Below, in pieces: positions 7,954 through 16,381 of a DNA stretch of 64,000 nucleotides. The notes under the pieces were generated by a model. That model was not told where the DNA came from. It was given only the letters and a program-made list of their open reading frames with translations, and did no database searches. This stretch comes from Arthrobacter pascens (lineage in GTDB: Bacteria; Actinomycetota; Actinomycetes; Actinomycetales; Micrococcaceae): contig NZ_JAUSXF010000001.1 in the NCBI RefSeq assembly GCF_030816475.1, forward strand, positions 2,604,001 to 2,668,000, read 5' to 3'. The translations under genes and the position numbers were made by a program. Numbering within the stretch: the first letter of the stretch is position 1; every line of letters starts with the position of its first letter.

Positions 7954-9753
7954 TCACCGGCCCGCGAGAATCTCCGTGATGCGCCATCGACCGTCGTGCC
8001 GGACCAGCACCAGCCGGAGCTCCTGCCCTTCTCCTGGCGGACCCGAAGCGACAACGTTCCCCGCCTGATCCAGTTCCTGATAGGACGATGTTGCCGAGGT
8101 GACGGCCACAACGGCCCCGCCGGGCGGGCTTTCCGGCCTGACCACCACGTTGGAAAGCGTACTGGTGAATCCGGCCAGGACATGGCCGGATTCCCGGAGC
8201 CGGGCGGCGATCCGTTCATCGGCGGCGGCAGCCGGGGAACCGGGGGCATTTACCTGGTCCAGGAGCGCGGTCCGGCCCGAGCTGAAGGCATACGAGCGGA
8301 TCCAAGCCAGGCCCTGCACCGCTTCGGCGGGATCCCCTGACGCAATCCGGGCATTCACCTGGTCCGGGATTCCGGGATCCGGCCCTGAGTCCGTCCCGGC
8401 GTCCGCCGCAGCACGCGCCTGTTCCTGTCCGCCTCTGCCTTCCCAGGAGGTGGCGGGCCATGGTCCGGCGGGGCCAAAGGCACCGGCGGCCCAGGTGGAA
8501 ACGGCAATGACAGTAACGGCTCCTGCCGCCAGCCCGGCGGTTCCCCGTCCACGGCCCCCGCCCCTGCGCGGTTCGGTCGCACGAGGCGCCCTTCCGGCAT
8601 GCTTTCCCTGAACGCGGGGAGCTCCCGTCCTTTCACCAGGTTCCGGCAGGGCCTGCGTCTTGCGATCGACGGGGTAGGGATCGAGGGGAAAGCCATCGAC
8701 GGGGAAGGGGGCGAGGGGAAAGGGCATGACCTGGGGTGCACGAAGAAGGCCTGACCATCGTGACGTTGAAATCCGACGCCTCCACGCTCCCAGGCTCCCC
8801 CGGACAGCGCCGCCGGAACGTTCCGGAGGCCGCCGCCGGGTCAGCAGTTCGGGAATGACAGTCGGGTGGACAGATCCCGCCAGGTCAACGGGGAGCGGTG
8901 GGGCGCTGCGGTAGACCGCCGCCGCCAGTTCGACGGCGGTGGGCCGGAGCCTCCGGTCCTCGTTGAGGCCGGCCTCCAGTGCTGCGGCGAGGTCACCCGG
9001 GACCTCCGGCCGGAGGAGGGGCAGCGGCGGCCTGTCCAGCGTCCGCCCGGGTGGTTCCCCCGTCAGGCAGTACCAGCCCAGTGCCGCCACCGCATACACG
9101 TCGCGCTCGGGCTGCAGCCCGGCCCGCACCGTGTCCACGGGCGAGGGATCCACGAACCCGGCCGTGCCGTCGTCGGGGACTGCCAGCGCGTCCCCTACCA
9201 ACCTTGAAATGCCGACGTCGGCCAGCACGGGCTTGCCGTGGCCGGTGAAAAGCACGTTGCCCGGCGAGACATCGGAGTGTGTGACACCCTGGCCGTGCAG
9301 ATAACCGAGCACCTGGGCGATGGGGGTCAGCACCGTGACTGTCTCCCCGATGCTCAGCCTGCCGCGGCTGGCCACCAACTGGCCCAGGGAGCCCCCGGAC
9401 GCATACTCCACCAACAGGCCCAGCCCCTCAGCCGTAACGGCTGAACTTGTAGTGCCTGCACCGTCCGGGCTGTCCGGCGCACCTGCGCCGCCGGCCACGC
9501 GTACGGCGTCGTGTGCCCTGATGAGGTGCGGGTGATCGAGGGCAGACAGAATCCTGATTTCCCTCCGGAGCGCCTCCGCTCCGGAGCCATCCCCAGGGCC
9601 GCCCTCCTTCCCGGGCCGCGTCCGGAGGCATTTCAGGGCAAATTTGCGTCCGGTCCTCTCTTCCGTGACAAGCCAGACAGTGGAACTCCCGCCGCGGCCC
9701 AGGCAGCGGACAACCGTGTAGCCGGACAACTGAGGGATCGTCAAATCATCCAT
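7954..9753 (-). CDS. Membrane-anchored Ser/Thr protein kinase-like protein with altered catalytic motifs
   Basis: 599 aa. The kinase domain covers about 11-290: glycine loop at 19-26, lysine K41 in FALKCL, APE-region remnants and a C-lobe. The catalytic loop reads HSDVSPGN (159-166) instead of HRDxKPxN, so both the arginine and the catalytic-loop lysine are serine. The metal motif reads DVG (179-181) instead of DFG. A Pro/Arg-rich linker leads to one membrane helix (about 404-426) and a roughly 170-residue outer domain that resembles NTF2-like folds only by pattern. TAGACA ends 6 nt before the ATG. It could be a weak kinase or a pseudokinase sensor. It lies between the TIGR01777 gene and lipB, where M. 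tuberculosis has none. Confidence 0.88.
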   Translation of the reverse strand: MDDLTIPQLSGYTVVRCLGRGGSSTVWLVTEERTGRKFALKCLRTRPGKEGGPGDGSGAEALRREIRILSALDHPHLIRAHDAVRVAGGAGAPDSPDGAGTTSSAVTAEGLGLLVEYASGGSLGQLVASRGRLSIGETVTVLTPIAQVLGYLHGQGVTHSDVSPGNVLFTGHGKPVLADVGISRLVGDALAVPDDGTAGFVDPSPVDTVRAGLQPERDVYAVAALGWYCLTGEPPGRTLDRPPLPLLRPEVPGDLAAALEAGLNEDRRLRPTAVELAAAVYRSAPPLPVDLAGSVHPTVIPELLTRRRPPERSGGAVRGSLGAWRRRISTSRWSGLLRAPQVMPFPLAPFPVDGFPLDPYPVDRKTQALPEPGERTGAPRVQGKHAGRAPRATEPRRGGGRGRGTAGLAAGAVTVIAVSTWAAGAFGPAGPWPATSWEGRGGQEQARAAADAGTDSGPDPGIPDQVNARIASGDPAEAVQGLAWIRSYAFSSGRTALLDQVNAPGSPAAAADERIAARLRESGHVLAGFTSTLSNVVVRPESPPGGAVVAVTSATSSYQELDQAGNVVASGPPGEGQELRLVLVRHDGRWRITEILAGR

Positions 9754-9895
9754 GGGACATGTCTAGCGGAATCCTGACGGCGCTGCAGAAGTTATCCACA
9801 GGCAGCTCCGCATCCCGGTCACCGGGGAAAGGAAGCGGGTGAGAGGTTAGACACTTAATCGGAACCAACGGCGGCCGGGGTCTAAGCTGGATCGC

Positions 9896-10564
9896 ATGAC
9901 TCTTGAGTTTTCCACGCTGGGTCTTGCCCCGGATTTCGTTGATTACATGAAGGGCTGGGACACCCAGCGCGAACTCCATGGCAAAGTCGTCGCAGCCGAG
10001 GCGCCCAGCACAGTCCTGATCCTTGAACACGCTGCTGTCTTTACGGCCGGCAAGCTCACAGAAGAGCACGAGCGACCCCTGGACGGCACACCCGTCGTGC
10101 CAGTGGACCGCGGCGGCAAGCTGACGTGGCACGGTCCCGGCCAGCTGATCGCCTATCCGATCCTCAAGCTGAAAAACCGGTCGGGCATCCGCGACTACGT
10201 CGAACGGCTCGAAGCCATCATGATCGCCGTGATGGCCGATTACGGCATCCCCGCGGAGCGCGTCAAAGGACGCGCCGGAGTGTGGATCAAGGCGGACAGC
10301 AAAGGCCCTGACCGGAAGATCGGTGCGATCGGCATCCGTGTCCTGGACGGGGTCACAATGCACGGGATCGCGATCAACTGCAACAATGATCTGGCGCCCT
10401 ACGCCCAAATCATCGCCTGTGGCATCACCGACGCCGGTATCACCACGATGTCGATCGAAGCGGGACGAAACATCGCCCCGGGCGATATCGCCGACCGGGT
10501 CATAGAAGAATTCCGCAAGCACGAAGAAGCACTGGTTTCAAGCCCCGAAGGAGCTCTACTGTGA
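9896..10564 (+). CDS. lipB: Lipoyl(octanoyl) transferase
   Basis: 222 aa, normal for LipB. It transfers the octanoyl group from acyl carrier protein to the lipoyl domains of E2 and glycine cleavage H proteins, the first step of lipoate assembly. The family signatures are visible: [18 protein letters not shown] (about 64-81), the lysine in [15 protein letters not shown], and the acyl-accepting cysteine in [18 protein letters not shown] at 9883-9888 ends 7 nt before the ATG, and no ribosome site is seen, so the mRNA is probably leaderless. The stop overlaps the lipA start by four bases (GTGA), so the two are translationally coupled. Confidence 0.97.
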   Translation: MTLEFSTLGLAPDFVDYMKGWDTQRELHGKVVAAEAPSTVLILEHAAVFTAGKLTEEHERPLDGTPVVPVDRGGKLTWHGPGQLIAYPILKLKNRSGIRDYVERLEAIMIAVMADYGIPAERVKGRAGVWIKADSKGPDRKIGAIGIRVLDGVTMHGIAINCNNDLAPYAQIIACGITDAGITTMSIEAGRNIAPGDIADRVIEEFRKHEEALVSSPEGALL

Positions 10565-11568
10565 CACTGGCACCAGAAGGCCGGAAGATGCTGCGCATCG
10601 AACAGCGCAATGCGGCCACACCGGTGGAGCGTAAACCGGACTGGATCAAGGCCAAGGTCCAGATGGGTCCCGAATTCGTCCAGCTCAAGAACCTGGTCAA
10701 GAAGGAAGGCCTCCACACCGTGTGTGAGGAGGCAGGCTGCCCCAACATCTTCGAATGCTGGGAGGACAAGGAAGCGACCTTCCTGATCGGCGGCTCCGAA
10801 TGCACCAGGCGTTGCGACTTCTGCCAGATCGATACCGGGAAACCCTCACCGGTGGACATGTTCGAACCGACCAAGGTTGCCCGCTCCGTCCAGGCCATGC
10901 AGCTGCGCTACGCCACCGTGACCGGCGTCGCCCGTGACGACCTGGCCGATGAGGGCGTCTGGCTCTACGCCGAAACGGTCCGCAAGATCCATGAACTGAA
11001 CCCGGGTACCGGCGTCGAACTCCTGATTCCGGACTTCTCCGGGAAACCGGAACACATCGAGGCGATCTGCGACTCCAAGCCGGAGGTGTTCGCCCACAAC
11101 GTGGAGACCGTGCCAAGGATTTTCAAGCGCATCCGTCCGGCCTTCCGCTACGACCGCTCGCTCGATGTCATCACCCAGGGACGGAACCTGGGCATGGTCA
11201 CCAAGTCCAACCTGATCCTGGGCATGGGTGAAACCCGCGAGGAAATCTCCGAAGCGCTGCGTGACCTGCACGAGGCCGGCTGCGACCTGATCACCATCAC
11301 CCAGTACCTCCGCCCCTCAGAACGGCACCTGCCGGTGGACCGCTGGGTCAAGCCGCAGGAGTTCGTGGACCTGCAGCAGGAAGCGGACGATATCGGCTTC
11401 CTGGGCGTCATGAGCGGGCCGCTGGTTCGTTCCTCATACCGCGCGGGCCGCCTCTGGGCCACCGCAATGCGGAAAAAGGGCTGGGAAATTCCCGCCGAGC
11501 TTGCCCACATCGAGAGTTCGGGCAGCACCCGCCAGGAAGCCAGTTCGCTGCTCGCTGCGCATTCCTGA
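10561..11568 (+). CDS. lipA: Lipoyl synthase (radical SAM)
   Basis: 335 aa, GTG start overlapping the lipB stop. It inserts two sulfur atoms into protein-bound octanoate to form lipoate. Both iron-sulfur clusters can be located: the auxiliary cluster cysteines C55, C60 and C66 ([12 protein letters not shown]) and the radical SAM CX3CX2C at C81, C85 and C88 (CTRRCDFC). Length and motifs are complete. Operon lipB-lipA; the products serve the two lipoyl domains of the E2 encoded at 460-2262. Confidence 0.98.
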   Translation: MTLAPEGRKMLRIEQRNAATPVERKPDWIKAKVQMGPEFVQLKNLVKKEGLHTVCEEAGCPNIFECWEDKEATFLIGGSECTRRCDFCQIDTGKPSPVDMFEPTKVARSVQAMQLRYATVTGVARDDLADEGVWLYAETVRKIHELNPGTGVELLIPDFSGKPEHIEAICDSKPEVFAHNVETVPRIFKRIRPAFRYDRSLDVITQGRNLGMVTKSNLILGMGETREEISEALRDLHEAGCDLITITQYLRPSERHLPVDRWVKPQEFVDLQQEADDIGFLGVMSGPLVRSSYRAGRLWATAMRKKGWEIPAELAHIESSGSTRQEASSLLAAHS

Positions 11569-11591
11569 CCAGGCAATTATTGTGCCCGGGG

Positions 11592-11614
11592 GCCGGCGGA
11601 GGACCACCGCCGGC
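11592..11614 (+). terminator. GC-rich hairpin after lipA
   Basis: Perfect 8-bp stem 11592-11599 with 11607-11614 and a 7-nt loop, 24 bases after the lipA stop. No T-run, so its termination function is uncertain. Confidence 0.35.
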
Positions 11615-11654
11615 GTCCGGCCCGCAGGCATTAGTCACGTAGAATTAAGGCACT

Positions 11655-12407
11655 ATGGCGAAATCCCCTGATTCCAGCAACAATGCTTCCGCGCCCACTG
11701 ACGCCCCGAAGCGTGGCCTCTTCTCGCGGAAGCCGAAAGAAGCAAAGGCCAAAAAGCCCAGCAGGCTGAAGCAGATCGGCGAGGTCTTCAACATGACCCG
11801 CCGGCACGATCCCATGGTTCCGTGGCTGATGCTGCTGGTGTTCCTGGGCGTGGTGGCTGTCAGCTTCCTGGTGGGGTTCTGGCTCGAAAACTGGGTCACC
11901 GGCCTGATCATCGGCATCCCGCTGGGCCTGCTCGGCGCCACCCTGATCCTTTCCCGGCGGGCTGAACGCGCCGCCTTCGCCCAGATCGAGAACCAGCCAG
12001 GCGCCTCGGGAGCTGCCCTGGGCACACTTAAGCGCGGATGGATCACCGAGGATCAGCCCGTGGCGGTAAATCCCCGCACCCAGGACGCTGTATTCCGAGC
12101 CATTGGCCGCCCGGGCGTCGTGCTGGTCAGCGAAGGTCCCAGCCACCGGGTCAGGCCCCTGGTTGATGCCGAACGCAAGCGGCTCGCCCGGATCCTCCCC
12201 AACGTCACTATTCATGTGATCGAAAGCGGCCGTGGCGAGGGCCAGGTCCCCATCAGCCAGGTGGCGAAGAAGATGGGCAAGCTGAAGAATGAACTCACCA
12301 AAATGGAAGTGAGCGCTGTATCCAAGCGGATCTCCTCACTCGGCACCCGCCTCCCCATCCCCAAGGGCATCGACCCCTACAAAGCACGTCCAAACCGCGG
12401 ACGCTAG
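11655..12407 (+). CDS. DUF4191 domain-containing membrane protein
   Basis: 250 aa. A Lys-rich N-terminus with SRKPKEAKAKKPSRLKQI is followed by two membrane helices (about 57-77 and 81-98) and a long cytoplasmic C-terminal part. The protein matches the actinobacterial DUF4191 family (Rv2219), which always follows lipA and whose function is not known. TAGAAT at 11640-11645 ends 9 nt before the ATG, suggesting an mRNA with a leader of at most a few bases. It closes with its own terminator. Confidence 0.9.
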   Translation: MAKSPDSSNNASAPTDAPKRGLFSRKPKEAKAKKPSRLKQIGEVFNMTRRHDPMVPWLMLLVFLGVVAVSFLVGFWLENWVTGLIIGIPLGLLGATLILSRRAERAAFAQIENQPGASGAALGTLKRGWITEDQPVAVNPRTQDAVFRAIGRPGVVLVSEGPSHRVRPLVDAERKRLARILPNVTIHVIESGRGEGQVPISQVAKKMGKLKNELTKMEVSAVSKRISSLGTRLPIPKGIDPYKARPNRGR

Positions 12408-12419
12408 AAACATTGGAAC

Positions 12420-12458
12420 CGCCCCGGTTCCGGCCACGGCCGGCCACCGGGGCGTTTT
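12420..12458 (+). terminator. Intrinsic terminator after the DUF4191 gene
   Basis: Outer stem 12420-12428 with 12446-12454, inner GGCC/GGCC pairing, then TTTT at 12455-12458. Confidence 0.75.
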
Positions 12459-12509
12459 CGTTTGGGCACAATCCGCCCTGCCAGCAGGTTTCAGATCGGA
12501 GAGCATAAC

Positions 12510-12866
12510 GTGAAGATCCCTCTTAAGACAGCCGTGATCCGTGCGTTCCGCATGCTCGCCATTGCCGAGGCCTTCAGCTGGGCCGCGCTGCTGACCGGCA
12601 TGTACTTCAAGTGGATCGCAGGAACGGGCGAGCTCGGGGTGCAGATCGCCGGGCCCATCCATGGGGCACTGTTCATCGGCTACGGGATCGCTGCTATGGC
12701 TTTGTGGAGGCTTCAGCGCTGGCCCTTGGCCGTGGCGCTGTTTGCGGGCCTGTCGGCGGTGTTCCCGTTCGCGACGCTGGCATTTGAACGCTGGGCCGGC
12801 AAGCGCGGACACCTCCAGGAAGCAGGACAAAGCCCGGCCCGGGCCCGCGAGGCCGCCGGAGTGTAG
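12510..12866 (+). CDS. DUF3817 domain-containing membrane protein
   Basis: 118 aa from the GTG at 12510, preceded by GGAGAG at 12498-12503; an in-frame ATG at 12462 would start inside the preceding terminator region and is less likely. Three or four membrane helices (about 12-30, 42-62, 68-84) and the conserved start of the family, LRxLAIAEAFSW with LLTGMYFKW, identify DUF3817, a short integral membrane family of unknown role. It is convergent with the RDD gene. In mycobacteria this position (between DUF4191 and RDD) has no such gene. Confidence 0.85.
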   Translation: MKIPLKTAVIRAFRMLAIAEAFSWAALLTGMYFKWIAGTGELGVQIAGPIHGALFIGYGIAAMALWRLQRWPLAVALFAGLSAVFPFATLAFERWAGKRGHLQEAGQSPARAREAAGV

Positions 12867-12950
12867 GACTCCGCCACCGGGGAGCCTTCGGACAGCGTGG
12901 AGCGTTCCGACGACGGCGGGAGCCACTGGAGCCGTCATGGGCGGGTACGG

Positions 12951-13388
12951 CTACATCCTGACGAGGACGGTATTCATCGCCTTGTCATGCAGGCCGCGGT
13001 GGTCCGGATCGAAGATCACCGCGGGAACCACGAGGCACAGCAGCAGTGCCCTCACCAGGCCGGCCAGCGGACCCGGAGCGCCGCCGCCCAGCCGGACAAC
13101 GTGGATGCCCGCTACCCTGTGACCGATGCTGTAGCCAAGGGTTCCCACCAGCAGGATCTGTTCCGCCGCGAAGATGCCCAACGTGGCCCAGGAGTCACCG
13201 GCGAACGCGAAGTTGCTGATCAGCAGGGCAATGCCCCAGTCGATAATGATCGCGATGAGGCGGCGTCCCGCCCTGGCGATCGAGCCCGGGCCGGACTCGG
13301 GCAGCCCCAACCGCTCTCCCGGGTATTTGGAAATGCCTGAAGTATCAGGTCCGGTGAGCCAGGAGCCAATGTCTTTACGGTCTACCAC
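12951..13388 (-). CDS. RDD family membrane protein
   Basis: 145 aa, GTG start at 13388. The motif RAGRRLIAIIIDWGIALLI carries the Arg and Asp residues that name the RDD family, followed by three membrane segments. Functions are mostly unknown; some members are ion exchangers. TAAGCT (complement of 13395-13400) ends 6 nt before the start, so the transcript is likely leaderless. The gene is divergent from glnA and is the counterpart of Rv2219A in the same place in M. tuberculosis. Confidence 0.9.
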   Translation of the reverse strand: MVDRKDIGSWLTGPDTSGISKYPGERLGLPESGPGSIARAGRRLIAIIIDWGIALLISNFAFAGDSWATLGIFAAEQILLVGTLGYSIGHRVAGIHVVRLGGGAPGPLAGLVRALLLCLVVPAVIFDPDHRGLHDKAMNTVLVRM

Positions 13389-13480
13389 CGTCCAAGCTTA
13401 GCGACTCACGGAGGTTCACACTGTGGAACCCGTTAGACCACCATCTGGACTTTCGATAGCGTTGCATATCAGGGCTTTCT

Positions 13481-13496
13481 GTAACCTCCCCGAAAC
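13481..13496 (+). promoter_or_regulatory. GlnR-type nitrogen control box upstream of glnA
   Basis: GTAAC-N6-GAAAC, a full match to the actinobacterial GlnR consensus (gTnAC-n6-GaAAC), 155 bp before the glnA start. It predicts control of glnA by a GlnR regulator under nitrogen limitation; glnR itself is not in this window. Confidence 0.65.
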
Positions 13497-13558
13497 AATG
13501 TGGACACGGACGGGAAATGCCGGATCCATAGGGTGGTAGCAGTTTCAAGCAATCCTTC

Positions 13559-13590
13559 AAAGCAGGGAAACGCTGCGTTTCCCTGCTTTT
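13559..13590 (+). terminator. Terminator-like hairpin inside the glnA leader
   Basis: A perfect 14-bp stem (13559-13572 with 13576-13589), 3-nt loop, ending in TTTT. It lies 61 bp before the glnA ATG and downstream of the GlnR-type box, so transcripts from that promoter must pass it. It may be an attenuator, or it may mark a second promoter downstream. Confidence 0.7.
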
Positions 13591-13650
13591 CCGATTGCGC
13601 TGGATCAGATGGCTTCCAGCCAGATATTTACATATGCGTAAGGAGCATAG

Positions 13651-15075
13651 ATGTTCACGACTGCGGACGAAGTCCTCAAGTTCATCAAGGACGAAGATAT
13701 TAAATTCGTCGATATCCGCTTCACCGACCTTCCGGGCGTCCAGCAGCACTTCAACGTGCCCGCCAAGAGCGTTGACGCGGACTTCTTCGTCAACGGCCAG
13801 CTTTTCGACGGGTCCTCCATCCGCGGCTTCCAGGGCATCGCCGAATCTGACATGCAGCTAATCCCGGACGTCACCACCGCATTCCTGGACACCTTCCGCA
13901 TGGAGAAGACCCTTGCGCTGAACTTCTCCATCGTGAATCCCCGCACCGGGGACCCCTACCACCGCGACCCGCGCGGCGTTGCCGAAAAGGCTGAGGCCTA
14001 CCTGGCTTCGACCGGCATCGCAGACACCGCGTTCTTCGCTCCTGAAGCAGAATTCTTCGTCTTCGACAACGTCCAGTACCAGTCCTCCCCGCAGGGCAGC
14101 TTCTACAAGATCGACTCCGAAGAAGCGCACTGGAACACCGGCCGTGAAGAAGAAGGCGGAAACCTCGGCTACAAGACCCCCGTCAAGGGCGGTTACTTCC
14201 CGGTTTCCCCCACTGACAAGCAGGCCGACCTGCGTGACGCCATGTGTGTCGCCCTGGACTTGGCCGGCTTGGAGGTCGAGCGCAGCCACCACGAGGTAGG
14301 CTCCGCCGGTCAGGCTGAAATCAACTACAAGTTCACCACGCTGACCCACGCGGCCGACGACCTGCAGAAGTTCAAGTACGTCGTCAAGAACACGGCCGAT
14401 GCCTGGGGCAAGTCCGTGACCTTCATGCCGAAGCCCATCTTCGCTGACAACGGCTCCGGCATGCACTGCCACCAGTCGCTGTGGAACGGCGGCGAGCCCC
14501 TGTTCTACGACGAAAAGGGTTATGCCGGCCTGTCCGACACCGCCCGCTGGTACATCGGCGGGCTGCTGAAGCACGCCTCCGCAGTGCTGGCCTTCACCAA
14601 CCCGACGGTGAACTCCTACCGCCGCCTGGTCAAGGGCTTCGAAGCTCCGGTCAACATGGTCTACTCGCAGGGCAACCGCTCCGCCGGTATCCGCATCCCC
14701 ATCACGGGCACCAACCCGAAGGCCAAGCGCATCGAGTTCCGCGCTCCGGACCCCTCCTCCAACCCGTACCTGGCGTTCGCTGCCCAGCTGATGGCCGGCA
14801 TCGACGGCATCCGCAACCGCATCGAACCCCCGGCTCCGATCGACAAGGACCTCTACGAGCTCCCCGCCGAGGAAGCCAAGGACATCCCCAAGGCTCCGGG
14901 CAGCCTCGAGGAAGCGCTGACCGCACTGGAAGAGGACAACGAGTTCCTGCAGGCCGGCGGCGTCTTCACGCAGGACCTGATCGACACCTGGATCGAGTAC
15001 AAGTACGAGAACGAGATCCGTCCGCTGTCGCTGCGCCCGAACCCTTACGAGTTCGAGCTCTACTACGGCGTCTAG
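13651..15075 (+). CDS. glnA: Glutamine synthetase, type I
   Basis: 474 aa, the normal length for GSI-beta. It makes glutamine from glutamate, ammonia and ATP and is the main ammonia-assimilating enzyme; it works as a cytosolic dodecamer. Visible motifs include [10 protein letters not shown] near the start, FDGSSIRGF, the metal-binding block PEAEFF, the ATP-site block [16 protein letters not shown], and the adenylylation tyrosine Y402 in [15 protein letters not shown] at 13639-13644 gives a clear ribosome site. The adenylyltransferase glnE lies 1.3 kb downstream on the opposite strand, so activity is probably tuned by adenylylation of Y402 in addition to transcription. Confidence 0.98.
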   Translation: MFTTADEVLKFIKDEDIKFVDIRFTDLPGVQQHFNVPAKSVDADFFVNGQLFDGSSIRGFQGIAESDMQLIPDVTTAFLDTFRMEKTLALNFSIVNPRTGDPYHRDPRGVAEKAEAYLASTGIADTAFFAPEAEFFVFDNVQYQSSPQGSFYKIDSEEAHWNTGREEEGGNLGYKTPVKGGYFPVSPTDKQADLRDAMCVALDLAGLEVERSHHEVGSAGQAEINYKFTTLTHAADDLQKFKYVVKNTADAWGKSVTFMPKPIFADNGSGMHCHQSLWNGGEPLFYDEKGYAGLSDTARWYIGGLLKHASAVLAFTNPTVNSYRRLVKGFEAPVNMVYSQGNRSAGIRIPITGTNPKAKRIEFRAPDPSSNPYLAFAAQLMAGIDGIRNRIEPPAPIDKDLYELPAEEAKDIPKAPGSLEEALTALEEDNEFLQAGGVFTQDLIDTWIEYKYENEIRPLSLRPNPYEFELYYGV

Positions 15076-15109
15076 CGCCATCCCCGGGCTGAACTGGTTT
15101 TAGCCCGAC

Positions 15110-15159
15110 AAAGAGTCCGGAGAGGCTGCCATCATGGCGGTCCCTCCGGACTCTTTTTT
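15110..15159 (+). terminator. Intrinsic terminator after glnA
   Basis: 13-bp stem 15110-15122 with 15144-15156, ending in a run of six T (15154-15159). The loop holds a further small hairpin. Confidence 0.9.
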
Positions 15160-15323
15160 GTCTCGGCTGGCTTTGGGGCGCAGGTGGAGGCTGACTCCAG
15201 ACGTGCTGAGACCGGGAGCCAGCCCCCTGACAGGTGCTCCCCGAGACGAAGACTGTTTCAAGCCTTCCCCCCAACAAGGTTTGAAGAACACTGCCAATCC
15301 ACATGATCGAACAATGTGGAGCG

Positions 15324-15869
15324 CTAGGCAATGCCCTTGCGGGAATTCACGGGCAAAAAACGGCGGAACATGGTCCGCTGCGGGCCCGAACTGCCGCCGA
15401 GGTATGCCCCGTAATCGACAAACCCGGCACGGTGGTAGGCGGCGAGGCCGGCGGGGTTACGCTCGTTCACGGAAAGAACGACGCCGGCCTCGGGGGTTCC
15501 GCGGCGGACGCTCAGCTTTGCGGCGGCCTCCACGGCAGCTGCCGCGGCCAGGGAGCCCAGCCCCTTGCCCTGCTGCCGCCGGTCGATCAGGAAGCCTCGC
15601 AGCAGCCACGCCGAGTCGTCGTCAGTCCACCCTGCCAGGCGCGCTGCACCGGATTGGAGCGTGAGCACGCCCACCGCTTGCCCGCCGGCCTCGATGACAT
15701 ACGGGCGCCGCGCCTGCTCCGCCAGGCCGGCCAGCGCCATGCGCAACGGATCGCCCACAAAGTCGTCCTGGCCCGGGGCGAGTTCCAGGCAGGCAACAGC
15801 GCCGAGCTGGATGGCACAGGCATCAGGTTCAAGGTCGTCCAGCGGAATCAGCCAGACGGACGTGTCCAC
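15324..15869 (-). CDS. GNAT family N-acetyltransferase
   Basis: 181 aa, GTG start at 15869. The acetyl-CoA binding motif A is visible as RRQQGKGLGSLAAAAAVEAA (R-x-x-G-x-G), preceded by the beta-strand WLLRGFLIDR and followed by VLSVNERNPAGLAAYHRAGFV, the usual C-terminal GNAT pattern. Substrate cannot be inferred. It begins 5 bp after the stop of the VOC gene on the same strand and has no ribosome site of its own, so it is probably translated by coupling. Confidence 0.87.
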   Translation of the reverse strand: MDTSVWLIPLDDLEPDACAIQLGAVACLELAPGQDDFVGDPLRMALAGLAEQARRPYVIEAGGQAVGVLTLQSGAARLAGWTDDDSAWLLRGFLIDRRQQGKGLGSLAAAAAVEAAAKLSVRRGTPEAGVVLSVNERNPAGLAAYHRAGFVDYGAYLGGSSGPQRTMFRRFLPVNSRKGIA

Positions 15870-15874
15870 CCGGT

Positions 15875-16318
15875 TCAGCTGGCGGATGGTTCGGAGCCGG
15901 CCGGAGCTGCTCCGTCAGCCGGCGGCCCTGCGGGATCCATCCACATGACCTCCCACAGATGGCCATCAGGGTCCTGGAAGCTGTGGTTGTACATGAAGCC
16001 GTAGTCCTGGACTTCCTGGGAGGGCGTTCCGCCGGCGGCCAGGGCCTTCCGGACCGTCTCATCCACGGCTTCCCGGCTGTCAACCGAGAAAGCCATGATG
16101 GCCTCGGTCGAGCCGGTGGCATCTGCCACGTCCTTGGATGTGAAGGTCTTGAAGAAGCCCTCGACGAGGAGCATGACGAAGGCGTTGTCGTTAATGATCA
16201 TGCAGGTGGCGTTCTCGTCAGTGAAATCCGGATTGAAGGAGAATCCGAGCGCGGTGAAAAAGTCCACGGACCGCTTGAGGTCCTTAACGGGCAGGTTCAG
16301 GTAGATTTGCGTAGCCAT
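15875..16318 (-). CDS. VOC (glyoxalase/bleomycin resistance) family protein
   Basis: 147 aa. The N-terminus QIYLNLPVKDLKRSVDFFTALGF and the C-terminal FQDPDGHLWEVMWMDP are the paired beta-alpha-beta-beta-beta modules of the vicinal oxygen chelate fold; H/E residues typical of the metal site occur near HLWEV. Such proteins act in ring cleavage, glyoxalase or antibiotic binding, and the substrate is unknown here. TACGTT ends 6 nt before the ATG (complement 16325-16330), again a leaderless arrangement. Likely co-transcribed with the GNAT gene. Confidence 0.87.
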   Translation of the reverse strand: MATQIYLNLPVKDLKRSVDFFTALGFSFNPDFTDENATCMIINDNAFVMLLVEGFFKTFTSKDVADATGSTEAIMAFSVDSREAVDETVRKALAAGGTPSQEVQDYGFMYNHSFQDPDGHLWEVMWMDPAGPPADGAAPAGSEPSAS

Positions 16319-16381
16319 GGGCCCAACGTAGCACCGGCCCGCGGCAGCTGTCAGCCGCCCCCGCGCATTCCCAGCCGGGAG

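Noticed and set aside
13499-13540. 13-codon leader peptide before the glnA hairpin
   Set aside because: No ribosome site and no glutamine or other regulatory codons, so classical attenuation by translation is unlikely.
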